A stretch of DNA of 64,000 bases from Paracoccaceae bacterium (lineage in GTDB: Bacteria > Pseudomonadota > Alphaproteobacteria > Rhodobacterales > Rhodobacteraceae), in contig JAPOXR010000060.1 in the NCBI GenBank assembly GCA_026706985.1, forward strand, positions 51,174 through 115,173. Reading direction: 5' to 3'. Below the pieces are notes generated by a model. It saw only the letters and a list, made by a program, of their open reading frames with translations, was not told where the DNA came from and made no database searches. Every line of letters starts with the position of its first letter. The first letter of the stretch is position 1. Shown piece after piece: positions 35,223 to 44,554 of this stretch. The translations under genes were made by a program, and so were the position numbers.

Positions 35223-37974
35223 CGGCCACCTTCCGTATTGCGGCGAGTACCCGGTCCGGGGTTGCAGGAATCCGTCTCAGCCGCGCACCGCTGGCATCCC
35301 GGATCGCGTTCAACAACGCTGGAGCGGTTGGGATCAACGCATGCTCTCCCAACCCCTTGGCACCATAGGGACCGACCGCATCCGCCTCCTCGATGATAAT
35401 GCATTGCACCGGTGGCACATCCCCGATTGTCGGAATGAGATAGTCATGCAGATTCTCCGTCCGGCCGGGAATATATTCCTCCATCAATGCCATGCCGAGA
35501 CCCTGCGCCACACCACCTTCAATCTGCCCCTCCACCAGTAACGGGTTGATGGCCTTTCCGACATCATGCGCCGCCACGACCTGCAATGCCCTCACGGTTC
35601 CAAGAGCGATATCCACCTCGGCGACCACCAGCTGCGCAGCATATCCGAACTGCGCATAGGGGACACCCTGCCCGTTCTCATCAAGGGGCGTTGTCGGGGG
35701 GTCATACGTTTCAACGGCGCGTAATACATAGCCCTCGCCATCCGGTTCCAGCCTGCCGGTGTCAACCGCATGCACTGTTCGGCCATCGCTGACTTCAATA
35801 ATGCCGCCGCGGCTCGAAATCACCGCCGAATCGGAAGCATTGCACAGCCGCAGAATTCGTCGGCGCAGTGTCTCGCCGGCAAGCCGCGCCGCATTGCCGG
35901 AGACATAAGTCTGACGCGATGCGGATGTCTTGCCGGCGTCCGGAGTGAGATCGGTGTCGCCGCCGACGAGAATCAATTCAGCCACAGGAATTCCAAGCGC
36001 CTCAGCGAAAATCTGCGCAATGACCGTATTGGCCCCCTGTCCGATATCGACCGCCCCCTGATGCAGCACAATCCGTCCATCCGGTCTGACACCGGTTTTG
36101 ATCGTCGACGGGTTGGGAAGCGATGTATTGCCGCAGCCGTACCAGCCGCTGGCAATGCCGACACCTTGCCTGAGGGGTGACTTCGACTGTTTCGCAGAAT
36201 CGTTGAATCCGGCAACTGCCGACCGCGCCGCATCCCAATGCGCCTGCAGCGCCTGAAAACAACTCTTGATGCCGACACCCTGATTGAAGGTCTGACCGCA
36301 CACTGTGGGCTCCCCATTGCGGAGCGCATTGCGCAGCCGGAATTCAAGCGGATCGATACCGACGCGTTCAGCGAGTTCATCAAACAGGCATTCCTGCGCA
36401 ATCGCGCTCTGTGGAACACCAAAGCCGCGGAATGCCCCCGAGGGCGGGCAGTTGGTGTGGATTGCGCGGGATTTCGCCCGGTAATCGGCCACCAGATACG
36501 GGCCGGACGCATGTACCGGCACCCGGTTCACGACCGTCGGCCCCCATGATGCGTAAGCGCCGGTGTTGAAGCTGCCGTCATAGTCCAACCCGCAGATCCG
36601 CCCCTCAGCATCAGCGCCGATGCGCATCGTGATGCGTGCCGGATGGCGTTTGGTCGTCGACTGCATGGATTCCCTTCGGGAATAGGCGATGCGCACCGGC
36701 TTGCCGGTCTTCAGCGTCGCCAGTGCCAGATAGGGCTGCACCGAGAGATCAAGCTTGGCACCGAAACCGCCGCCCGCGGCGACCGGAATGATCCTGATCT
36801 CCGGCGTTCCCAGGATCACCTGCATGCTTTCGAGGTCCATAACCGGCGCCTGTGTGCCAGCATGGATTTCGACGCGCCCATTCACCAGGCGCGCGCAGCC
36901 AGCCTCCGGTTCGATATAGGCATGCTCCACGAAAGAGGTCTCAAACCTGCCCTCAACGATATGCGCCGCCCGGTCGAGTGCGGCATCCGCATTGCCACAC
37001 TGAACCAACCCTTCACACATCACATTTCCGGCACGGTCCGGGTGCACCTGCGGAGCATTGTCCGCCATGGCGTCATCGAATCCGGCGAGCGCCGGCCGTT
37101 CCTCCCAGATCACCGGAAAGCAATCCTCATCAAATGCGCGCATCGATTCCGGATATCCGACAATGGCTGCCACCGCCTCGCCGGCAAAACGGGTTTCAGA
37201 AACCGCGAAGACCGGTTGATCGGCAAATCCGGGAATGACACCGAAACAATTCTCGCCGGCAATGTCAGCGGCGGTCAGAACCGCTTCGATTCCCGCCCTG
37301 CCATCGACAAAGGCCTGCAAATCCCCGAATGAAAAACCGGCCCTCGCAAAGGGCGAGCGAATCACCCGCACCGCCAACCAGCCGGCATCCCCGACATCAT
37401 CTCCGAATTCTTCGACCCCCGTCACCTTGGCAAAACCGTCAAGCCGGCGAATGCGGCCGCCGAGCGGAGGTGCCTCCACTTCCTCGAACGCCGTCTCTCC
37501 CCGGGCAGCGTCGATAACCGCGCGGATAATTTTTCTATAGCCGGTACAGCGGCAGAGCACGCCGCCGAGCGCATCCTGAATCTCCTGTTCCGTCGGACAA
37601 TCAACATTGCGCAGCAAGGCCACTGAGGACACCATCATCCCCGGCGTGCAGATTCCGCACTGCGCCGCACCGTGGTTTTGAAATGTCTCAACCAGAGCCC
37701 TTGCCCCGGGATCACCCTTGATCAGCCCTGACAGCGTCTCGACTGTTTTGCCTCGCGCCTGCTGCGATGCTGTCAGGCAGGCGCAGACCGGACTGCCCTC
37801 CATCAGGACGGTGCAGGCGCCGCAATCGCCGGCGTCGCACCCCACCTTCACATCCCTGGAGCCAAGCCGTTCACGCAGCGAGATCGACAGCCGCTCACCA
37901 TTGGCAGGCCGAATCGAAACCCTTTCACCATTCAAGGTGAATTCGACCCGCGGCTGCACCCATACCTCATTCAA
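35215..37974 (-). CDS. molybdenum hydroxylase, fused 2Fe-2S and Mo-cofactor subunit
   Basis: 919 residues, xanthine dehydrogenase family. Residues 1-160 are the ferredoxin-type domain with Cys46, 51, 54 and the second cluster set Cys106, 109, 141, 143. The rest is the Mo-pterin subunit, with VAAGGGFGAK, PPSGAFRGFGVPQ and GPYGAKGLGEHALIP near the end, where Glu877 is the expected catalytic base. Start TTG 37974 is supported by GAGGT upstream and an eight-base overlap with the FAD gene; GTG 37959 is an alternative. It would hydroxylate an N-heterocycle or aldehyde. Fusion of the small and large subunits, with a separate FAD subunit, is less common than three separate genes. Confidence 0.88.
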   Translation of the reverse strand: MNEVWVQPRVEFTLNGERVSIRPANGERLSISLRERLGSRDVKVGCDAGDCGACTVLMEGSPVCACLTASQQARGKTVETLSGLIKGDPGARALVETFQNHGAAQCGICTPGMMVSSVALLRNVDCPTEQEIQDALGGVLCRCTGYRKIIRAVIDAARGETAFEEVEAPPLGGRIRRLDGFAKVTGVEEFGDDVGDAGWLAVRVIRSPFARAGFSFGDLQAFVDGRAGIEAVLTAADIAGENCFGVIPGFADQPVFAVSETRFAGEAVAAIVGYPESMRAFDEDCFPVIWEERPALAGFDDAMADNAPQVHPDRAGNVMCEGLVQCGNADAALDRAAHIVEGRFETSFVEHAYIEPEAGCARLVNGRVEIHAGTQAPVMDLESMQVILGTPEIRIIPVAAGGGFGAKLDLSVQPYLALATLKTGKPVRIAYSRRESMQSTTKRHPARITMRIGADAEGRICGLDYDGSFNTGAYASWGPTVVNRVPVHASGPYLVADYRAKSRAIHTNCPPSGAFRGFGVPQSAIAQECLFDELAERVGIDPLEFRLRNALRNGEPTVCGQTFNQGVGIKSCFQALQAHWDAARSAVAGFNDSAKQSKSPLRQGVGIASGWYGCGNTSLPNPSTIKTGVRPDGRIVLHQGAVDIGQGANTVIAQIFAEALGIPVAELILVGGDTDLTPDAGKTSASRQTYVSGNAARLAGETLRRRILRLCNASDSAVISSRGGIIEVSDGRTVHAVDTGRLEPDGEGYVLRAVETYDPPTTPLDENGQGVPYAQFGYAAQLVVAEVDIALGTVRALQVVAAHDVGKAINPLLVEGQIEGGVAQGLGMALMEEYIPGRTENLHDYLIPTIGDVPPVQCIIIEEADAVGPYGAKGLGEHALIPTAPALLNAIRDASGARLRRIPATPDRVLAAIRKVADG

Positions 37975-38875
37975 TTTCAGCTACCTCAGCCAAGGCCCGG
38001 CGAATCAATTCCTTGACCGAACAGAGCCGGTATTCAGCACTTCCGCGCACATCGTTGATTGGAGACAACGGACGCAGATGGTCATCACTTACAACCAGCT
38101 CGGAGAGTTGCTCAATGTGCATTCCACGCAGTTCATTCTCAAGGCGGCGCAATCGCAGCGCTGTCGGGGAACAGGCACCGACCGCCAAACGCGCCCGGCG
38201 CACGCGCGAATCCGTGAACTCGACGAGTGTCGCCACCATGGCAATCGAGATAACCAGGTATTTCCGGCTGCCAAGCTTGAGAAATGAACTCCGCATTTTC
38301 CCGGGGTGCGGTGGGATTATCACCGCTGTCAGGATTTCCCCAAGTTTCAAATCGACCCTTCGCGGACCGATCAGGAACTTCTCCAGCGCCACCCAGCGCG
38401 AAGCCGCAGCGGATGTGATTTCAACTTTCGCTTCCAGCGCCAACAAGGAAGGCACGCCATCGGCGGCAGGCGAAGCATTGCAGAGATTTCCACCGATCGT
38501 GGCTGTGTTCTGGATTTGCACCGATCCGATCGTCCGTGCGGCCGCCTTCAGCCCGTCAAAAGCCGGCGGTAATGGATGGTTGATAAGTTCGCTCCAGCTT
38601 GTCGCCGCGCCGATGCGCCAGCCCGCCGCGCTCTCCGAAACACCCCTCATCTCCCGTATATTGGTCACATCCAGAATCTTCGTCGGTGCCTTTCCCGGCA
38701 AAGCGGGAGGGAAAATATCGGTTCCGCCGCCCAACAGCCTGGTATCCGCTGATGTGAGTGCGGCAAGAGCGTCTTCGAGCGAATCCGGTGCGTGGTAACT
38801 CACGATCGACGCATCCTTCGCCTTCCAGTCGGCGCAGACTCGAATAGTCTGCCCAATCACCTGAGATGCACTCAC
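37967..38875 (-). CDS. molybdenum hydroxylase FAD subunit
   Basis: 302 residues starting at GTG 38875 (AAAGGCG upstream). CoxM/XdhB-type FAD domain: LLGGGTDIFP and AATIGGNLCNASPAADGVPSLLAL-type loops (seen here as TIGGNLCNASPAADG) bind the FAD. It passes electrons from the Fe-S clusters to the final acceptor. It is the first gene of the six-gene operon and lies 156 bases from the divergent ecm start, so that gap should hold both promoters. Confidence 0.9.
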   Translation of the reverse strand: MSASQVIGQTIRVCADWKAKDASIVSYHAPDSLEDALAALTSADTRLLGGGTDIFPPALPGKAPTKILDVTNIREMRGVSESAAGWRIGAATSWSELINHPLPPAFDGLKAAARTIGSVQIQNTATIGGNLCNASPAADGVPSLLALEAKVEITSAAASRWVALEKFLIGPRRVDLKLGEILTAVIIPPHPGKMRSSFLKLGSRKYLVISIAMVATLVEFTDSRVRRARLAVGACSPTALRLRRLENELRGMHIEQLSELVVSDDHLRPLSPINDVRGSAEYRLCSVKELIRRALAEVAEIE

Positions 38876-39031
38876 TTATGCGCCTTTCCGCCCGGTAAAC
38901 AAAGTGGATTCATCCGCCGGCAATGAGAAGCAAAAAGAACACAGCATCCGCATTGCTGAATCGCTGCCCTGCCCCTACCTTGTCAGGGTGTCAGCTATTC
39001 TTGCTGTACCGTTCGGAGAATCGTTCGCGTC

Positions 39032-40978
39032 ATGACCACCACACAGCACGGACAAGCCTGGATTTTCCGCACCTATGCCGGCCATTCAACTGCCGCCGAA
39101 TCCAATGCACTTTACAAATCCAATCTTGAGAAAGGCCAGACCGGCCTATCCGTCGCCTTCGATCTGCCGACCCAGACCGGATATGACAGCGACCATAAAC
39201 TGGCCCGCGGCGAAGTCGGTAAAGTCGGAGTTCCCATTTGTCATCTCGGTGATATGCGTAAGCTCCTGCATGGCATTCCGCTTGACCGGATGAATACATC
39301 CATGACGATCAATGCCACCGCTCCCTGGCTGCTGGCACTGTATATCGCGCTGGCGGATGAGAATGGCGTCAACCGGACTGAACTCCGGGGCACGGTCCAG
39401 AATGACATCATCAAGGAATATCTCAGCCGGGGCACATATATCTGTCCGCCGGCGCCCTCGCTTCGGCTGGTCTCGGATGTCGCCACCTATTGCTATGAGC
39501 ATTTGCCGAAATGGAACCCGATCAATGTCTGTTCCTACCATCTGCAGGAGGCCGGTGCGACGGCCGAGCAGGAACTGGCCTATGCGCTGGCAACGGCGAC
39601 CGCGGTGCTGGACCGCGTGCGCGGCAGTGTGAATCCCGACGACTTTCCACGCCTGGTCGGCAGAATCTCATTTTTTGTCAATGCAGGCATCCGTTTCGTC
39701 ACAGAAATGTGCAAGATGCGTGCTTTCTGCGAATTGTGGGATGAGCTGTGCCGCACACGCTACGGCGTTGAGGATCCGAAATTCCGCAGGTTCCGTTACG
39801 GCGTGCAGGTCAACAGCCTCGGCCTCACCGAAAGGCAGCCGGAGAACAATGTCTTTCGAATCCTGCTCGAAATGCTCGCCGTGACCCTGTCAAAAAATGC
39901 CCGCGCCCGGGCTGTTCAACTGCCTGCCTGGAATGAGGCACTCGGCCTGCCGCGCCCCTGGGATCAACAATGGTCGCTGCGGATGCAGCAGATTCTCGCA
40001 ATGGAAACCGACCTGCTGGAATATGACGATCTGTTTGACGGCAATCCAGCCGTCGCGTCCCGGGTTGCCAAACTGAAAGCCGGTGCCCGGGAGGAGCTTG
40101 CCCGCATCGAATCCATGGGCGGTGCTGTCACATCCATCGGGTATATGAAATCGCGGCTTGTCGAAAGCAATGCCGACAGGGTGCGGCGCATCGAAAGCGG
40201 CGAAACCATCGTCATTGGTGTCAACAGCCATATCGAAACCGAAGCCTCGCCCCTTGCCTCCGACAATGCCCCGGTGCTGCGGATAAACGATCAAATAGAG
40301 GCGGGTCAGATCGCTGAACTGAATGCCTGGCGGCAGGGTCGGAACGCAGACCGCGTGGCGCAGGCGCTCGAATCCCTAAGCCGGGCTGCGGCAGGGGGAG
40401 ATAACATCATGCCCGCCTCCATCGAAGCTGCCAAGGCGGGTGTCACCACCGGTGAATGGGGCGATGTCATGCGCCGTTGTTTCGGCGAATACCGCGCGCC
40501 GACCGGGGTCAGTCCGGCGCCATCGAACACCGTCGAAGACCTGCAACCCATCCGCGACAAGGTAAATCACCTGTCTGATCGATTGCAGTGCCGGCTTAAA
40601 TTCCTGATCGGCAAACCCGGCCTCGATGGCCATTCCAATGGCGCCGAACAGATTGCCTGCCGCGCCCGCGACTGCGGCATACAGGTGGTTTACGCGGGTA
40701 TCCGTTTCACCGCCGAGGAAATTGTCGACACCGCCCTTGAGGAAAAGGTCCATATAGTCGGTTTGTCAATTCTGTCCGGCTCTCATCTCGAACTGGTCAG
40801 AAACACGGTTGAACTCATGCAGGTGAAGGGAATCGGCGAGGTGCCGCTTGTTGTCGGCGGTATCATACCGGAGGAGGATGCGGCGCATCTCAGGGATCTC
40901 GGCGTTGCCGCAATCTACACGCCCAAGGATTATGACCTCAACCGGATCGTCAGCGATATCGTGGAATTGACGGCGTAG
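39032..40978 (+). CDS. ecm: ethylmalonyl-CoA mutase (B12-dependent)
   Basis: 648 residues. N-terminal mutase barrel with WIFRTYAGHSTAAESNALY, FDLPTQTGYDSDH and MNTSMTINATAPW; C-terminal cobalamin domain with the DxHxxG motif in KPGLDGHSNGAEQIA. The opening RTYAGHSTAAESN is typical of Ecm/MeaA and separates it from methylmalonyl-CoA mutase. It converts (2R)-ethylmalonyl-CoA to (2S)-methylsuccinyl-CoA in the ethylmalonyl-CoA pathway. It converges on a B12-type ABC transporter that is under riboswitch control, which fits its cofactor need. GGAGA lies 13 bases ahead of the ATG. Confidence 0.95.
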   Translation: MTTTQHGQAWIFRTYAGHSTAAESNALYKSNLEKGQTGLSVAFDLPTQTGYDSDHKLARGEVGKVGVPICHLGDMRKLLHGIPLDRMNTSMTINATAPWLLALYIALADENGVNRTELRGTVQNDIIKEYLSRGTYICPPAPSLRLVSDVATYCYEHLPKWNPINVCSYHLQEAGATAEQELAYALATATAVLDRVRGSVNPDDFPRLVGRISFFVNAGIRFVTEMCKMRAFCELWDELCRTRYGVEDPKFRRFRYGVQVNSLGLTERQPENNVFRILLEMLAVTLSKNARARAVQLPAWNEALGLPRPWDQQWSLRMQQILAMETDLLEYDDLFDGNPAVASRVAKLKAGAREELARIESMGGAVTSIGYMKSRLVESNADRVRRIESGETIVIGVNSHIETEASPLASDNAPVLRINDQIEAGQIAELNAWRQGRNADRVAQALESLSRAAAGGDNIMPASIEAAKAGVTTGEWGDVMRRCFGEYRAPTGVSPAPSNTVEDLQPIRDKVNHLSDRLQCRLKFLIGKPGLDGHSNGAEQIACRARDCGIQVVYAGIRFTAEEIVDTALEEKVHIVGLSILSGSHLELVRNTVELMQVKGIGEVPLVVGGIIPEEDAAHLRDLGVAAIYTPKDYDLNRIVSDIVELTA

Positions 40979-40986
40979 CGGTCAGG

Positions 40987-42030
40987 CTAAAAGCTGCGCC
41001 GACGCAGCAGCCAGACAAAGAAAACCCCGCCGACAAGGCCGGTAACCACCCCGATCGGCATATCCTCGGGAGCCGTGAGGATGCGTGCCAGAGTATCCGC
41101 CCATAGAAGAAACACCGCGCCAATGGCGGCGGACGCCGGCAATACGCGTCGATTGCTGCCGCCAACAGCCATGCGGGCGATATGCGGCACCATGAGACCG
41201 ACGAATCCGATAATGCCGGAATATGCGACCATGACGCCGGTCAACAACGCCGCCGCAACGAAAGTGATTAATCTGAAACTCTGCACCCTGATGCCCAGGC
41301 TCGCGGCGGTCTCGTCGCCGGCCATGATGCCGTCCAGTTTCGCCGAATAGAGAAAAAAGAACAGGCCGCAGCCAATGAGCACAATCAGCGGATGGCCGAG
41401 ATGGCCCCACTGGGCGAGCCCGAGACCACCGAGCATCCAGAACACTACGGTGTGGGTGGCACGGGGATCGCCAAAAAAAATCAACAGGTTGGCACAGGAC
41501 ATCACCACAAATGAGACCGCGACGCCGACAAGCACGAGCCGGGAAGCGCTGACCGCCGCGGCGAACCGGGCCACGGCCAGCACCAGCAGAGTGGCGCAGC
41601 AGGCACCGGCAAAGGCCATCAGCGGCACCGTAAGCGGCCCCAGAAACAACCCGGTGTGAAGCAATGCCAGAATGGCACCGAAGGCGCCTCCGGAGGAAAT
41701 TCCCAGAAGATGCGGGTCCGCCAGGGGGTTCCGGGTCACCGCCTGCAGGGCGGTGCCGACCAACGCCAACCCGGAACCGACAAGACAGGCGAGGAGTGCT
41801 CTCGGAAAACGGATATTCCAGACAATGGCCGCCTCTCCGGAAGTCCAGCCTTCCCTGCCGCCGCCGGGCAGCAGATTGTGCAGGATGATGTTCCAGACCG
41901 TGGATAGCGGCACCGTCACGGCGCCGATGCTCACCGAAACAGCGAGGGAAAAGAGCAGGATGGCGGCAGCGATAACGGTGTGGTGGGTGTGCCACCGAGC
42001 AATATTTGCCGGAATCCCGAATATCCGCAT
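40987..42030 (-). CDS. FecCD-type ABC transporter permease (cobalamin uptake)
   Basis: 347 residues with about nine to ten membrane segments. Typical BtuC/FecC stretches are LPRALLACLVGSGLALVGTALQAVTRNPLADPHLLGISSGGAFGA (seen in parts, e.g. NPLADPHLLGISSGG), GFVGLMVPHIAR and GVVTGLVGGVFFVWLL. It is third in the operon after the ATPase and binding protein. Specificity for cobalamin comes from the riboswitch upstream, not from the permease sequence. Confidence 0.93.
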   Translation of the reverse strand: MRIFGIPANIARWHTHHTVIAAAILLFSLAVSVSIGAVTVPLSTVWNIILHNLLPGGGREGWTSGEAAIVWNIRFPRALLACLVGSGLALVGTALQAVTRNPLADPHLLGISSGGAFGAILALLHTGLFLGPLTVPLMAFAGACCATLLVLAVARFAAAVSASRLVLVGVAVSFVVMSCANLLIFFGDPRATHTVVFWMLGGLGLAQWGHLGHPLIVLIGCGLFFFLYSAKLDGIMAGDETAASLGIRVQSFRLITFVAAALLTGVMVAYSGIIGFVGLMVPHIARMAVGGSNRRVLPASAAIGAVFLLWADTLARILTAPEDMPIGVVTGLVGGVFFVWLLRRRSF

Positions 42031-42045
42031 CTTCAGAGGGCCCGG

Positions 42046-42990
42046 TTACCGCAGACCATCCCTGAAAGCTGCGGCCAGCTTGGCTATGGCTGGGATATTC
42101 CGCGGCCCCGGGGTTGCTTCGACATATTCAAGGACGACAAAGCGATCATTGCGCACCGCGTCAATCCCGGCCAGCCCTGGATGGGATTTGAGAAAATCCT
42201 GCTTCTGCCCGGCACTGACCTCGCCGTAATTGACAATCAGGATGATTTCCGGATCGCGGTCAACGACGCTCTCCCACCCCACAGTTGCCCAGCTTTTTTC
42301 CAAGTCATTCATGATGTTGCGGCCACCCGCCGCCTCGATGAGCGCGGTTGGCATGGCGTATTTGCCGGCAGTGAAGGGCACATCCTCGCCGCTGTCATAA
42401 ACAAAGACAGCGGGTGGCTGATCGAGGGGTGGCAGGGAGGCAAGCAGCGCTTCGAGTTCAGAGCGATAGGAATCAACCAGCGCCCCGGCACGCTCTTCAA
42501 TGGCGAAAATCCGCCCCAGATTCAGCAGGTCCCGGTACATATCCTGCATCGAGATGCCTGGCCGGGGACCGACATGAATGCAGGATTCGGTCAATTCGTA
42601 GACCGCGATACCGAACGGTTCAAGCGAGTCCGGGGTGACTTCGCCGCCAACCCTCATGCCGTAATTCCAGCCGGCAAAATAAAAGTCGGTTCCGGCTGCG
42701 ACCAGGACCTCCCGGCTAGGATAGCGTGGTGAAAGTTCGGGCAATTCGCCGATCCCCCGGCGCAGCTCGGCGTCCAGGGTTTTCCACCCCGATACCCCGG
42801 TATAACCGACCATCCGCTCCGCCAGACCTAACGCCAACATCATTTCAACCATATTGACATCATTGGCCACGGCGGCCTTGGGCGGTTCCTCGAACATGAT
42901 CTCACGCTCACAACTGCGCACACTCACCGGATCCGCCAATGCCGGGGCCGCTACCACGACCAACGGCAACAAAATTGTCAGGAAATGCAT
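42046..42990 (-). CDS. ABC transporter substrate-binding protein (cobalamin type)
   Basis: 314 residues from ATG 42990, with AAGAGAGA upstream; an in-frame start at 43065 would overlap the ATPase. A signal peptide (MHFLTILLPLVVVAAPALA) is followed by a periplasmic type III binding fold with a central helix. YPSREVLVAAGTDFYFAGWN and GRNIMNDLEKSWATVGWE are characteristic for iron-complex/cobalamin binding proteins. It delivers ligand to the permease at 40987. Confidence 0.9.
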   Translation of the reverse strand: MHFLTILLPLVVVAAPALADPVSVRSCEREIMFEEPPKAAVANDVNMVEMMLALGLAERMVGYTGVSGWKTLDAELRRGIGELPELSPRYPSREVLVAAGTDFYFAGWNYGMRVGGEVTPDSLEPFGIAVYELTESCIHVGPRPGISMQDMYRDLLNLGRIFAIEERAGALVDSYRSELEALLASLPPLDQPPAVFVYDSGEDVPFTAGKYAMPTALIEAAGGRNIMNDLEKSWATVGWESVVDRDPEIILIVNYGEVSAGQKQDFLKSHPGLAGIDAVRNDRFVVLEYVEATPGPRNIPAIAKLAAAFRDGLR

Positions 42991-43000
42991 TTCTCTCTCT

Positions 43001-43816
43001 TTATAGGCTGAAATCAAACTGTCGGCGTCCACAGCCGGCCAGCCGGTCATCAAAAGCGCGCACATTGAAGGCTTCCGACACCAAATCCGCGGTCAGCACT
43101 TCTTCCGATGTGCCGAAAGCCAGCATTCGGCCATGCGACAGGACAAGAATCCGGTCGGCGAATTCCATCGCCGCATTAAGTTCGTGCAGCGAGCATACGA
43201 CGGTGAGGCTGAGCGTGCGCAGCAGCTGCAGAATCTTCAACCGGTGCCTGATATCCAGATGGTTGGTCGGTTCGTCCAGCACCAGAATCCGCGGCTGCTG
43301 CGCCAATGCCCGCGCCATCATGACACGCTGGCATTCACCACCCGATAGGGTATTCAGAAGCCGCTCTCCATACCCGTCCAATTCCATGATGCTGATGGCG
43401 CTTGCCACCGCATCCTCATCGCCCGCATTCAAGGCGGCAAACCCCTGGCGGTGCGGTATCCGGCCCAACGCCACGACTTCGTTCACGGTCAGCGCGAAAT
43501 CCGCCGGTTGCTCCTGCAGGACGGCGGCGATCATTCGCGCCGAACTGCGGCGTGGCATGGCAGTGATATCGACACCATCGACCAGAATACGGCCCGCTGT
43601 CGGTTTGAGAAACCGGTACAGCAGTCGCAGCAATGTCGACTTACCCGCCCCGTTCGGGCCAACGACAGCGAGAATCTCACCTGCGGCGAGCGAAAACTGC
43701 ACCCGGTCGAGAATCGGCCTGGTGTCAAGGGTCTCCCAGCACAACCGCTCCACTGAGAGGGATGCGGCTCCCGCGGAGAGGACCGTTCCGAAGCTAGGCT
43801 GTGTGAATCCGTCCAT
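43001..43816 (-). CDS. ABC transporter ATP-binding protein (cobalamin uptake)
   Basis: 271 residues from ATG 43816 (GTG 43822 is possible). Walker A GPNGAGKSTLLRLL, signature LSGGECQRVMMARAL and Walker B ILVLDEPTNHLD are intact. First gene of the operon, about 100 bases downstream of the riboswitch core. FecE/BtuD type. Confidence 0.93.
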   Translation of the reverse strand: MDGFTQPSFGTVLSAGAASLSVERLCWETLDTRPILDRVQFSLAAGEILAVVGPNGAGKSTLLRLLYRFLKPTAGRILVDGVDITAMPRRSSARMIAAVLQEQPADFALTVNEVVALGRIPHRQGFAALNAGDEDAVASAISIMELDGYGERLLNTLSGGECQRVMMARALAQQPRILVLDEPTNHLDIRHRLKILQLLRTLSLTVVCSLHELNAAMEFADRILVLSHGRMLAFGTSEEVLTADLVSEAFNVRAFDDRLAGCGRRQFDFSL

Positions 43817-43914
43817 GCCCACTGCAACAGTCAGCGCATGGCGGATAGACGAGTTCTTGCTGATGGTTACCCATTATCGCCTTCCTCCGGAACGCCCCGC
43901 CCGGTCAAAGAAAT

Positions 43915-44110
43915 CCAAGACGGCAGGTCTCCTGACTTGCGGGTTCATGCGTCTCCGACCCTTCCCGGCCAATTCGGCCAGTGGATAATTTCGGAGCAGC
44001 TCACCGCTCACAGTTGCGGGGGCAGTTGCGGATTCGGCGCCTATTGGCTACACCACACCGCATTCCCTTTTCATCAGCCGGACATTTTCGGTCCGGCTGA
44101 AACCGTCCCC
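43915..44110 (-). ncRNA. cobalamin riboswitch
   Basis: Read on the minus strand the leader contains the B12 riboswitch landmarks in order: a TGAAAAGGGAATGCGGTG block (about 44055-44072), the B12 box GCCCCCGCAACTGTGAGCGG (44004-44023), a GGGAAGG segment, and the closing AAGTCAGGAGACCTGCC (43923-43939). An extra hairpin AGCCGGAC/GTCCGGCT lies at the 5' end (44075-44098). The element is in the correct orientation to switch off the three-gene ABC operon when adenosylcobalamin is abundant. Confidence 0.93.
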
Positions 44111-44194
44111 TCGCGGATAATAAAGCGCACGGCGGGAATCAAGCCAAACCGGAAACTGCGGATTGGGTCGATCCCCGAATTGCGGGGCTGCACT

Positions 44195-44554
44195 TTATAC
44201 CAATTGCTCCGGAGCGGAGACCCAAGCCGAATAGCCGTGCGACGACAGGATCAGGGGCAGATGGTAGCGCGCTTCCGGATCGGGCATGGTGAAGCGCAGG
44301 ACGATTTCATCCAACGCATGTGGCGACGGCACCGGTTTCCGATCCCAATAGGGACGGGTTGAAAATGTCAGCTCGTACCGGGCATCGGGAGCTTCCTCCG
44401 AAACATCCACATTCTCAAGGATGCGGCCGCCGGGATCCGATTCGGATGCGAACAGCTGTCTTGCCGAAGTCAGGCTGACCAATCTCGCCTGAATACCGCC
44501 GGCATGCGTTCCGTCGGTTGCGTCCAGAATATGTGAGGAAACAATCGCCATCAT
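44195..44554 (-). CDS. transthyretin-like / 5-hydroxyisourate hydrolase family protein
   Basis: 119 residues, the length of HIUase. HILDATDG near the N terminus, the GRIL segment with the conserved Arg, and RYHLPLILSSHGYSAW near the end match the family and include two of the expected His. The C-terminal YRGS tetrapeptide that closes true HIUases is missing; the protein ends VSAPEQLV. It overlaps the ThDP-enzyme stop by four bases and so belongs to that operon. No other purine-ring gene is nearby, so hydrolysis of a different cyclic amide or lactone is possible. Confidence 0.75.
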   Translation of the reverse strand: MMAIVSSHILDATDGTHAGGIQARLVSLTSARQLFASESDPGGRILENVDVSEEAPDARYELTFSTRPYWDRKPVPSPHALDEIVLRFTMPDPEARYHLPLILSSHGYSAWVSAPEQLV

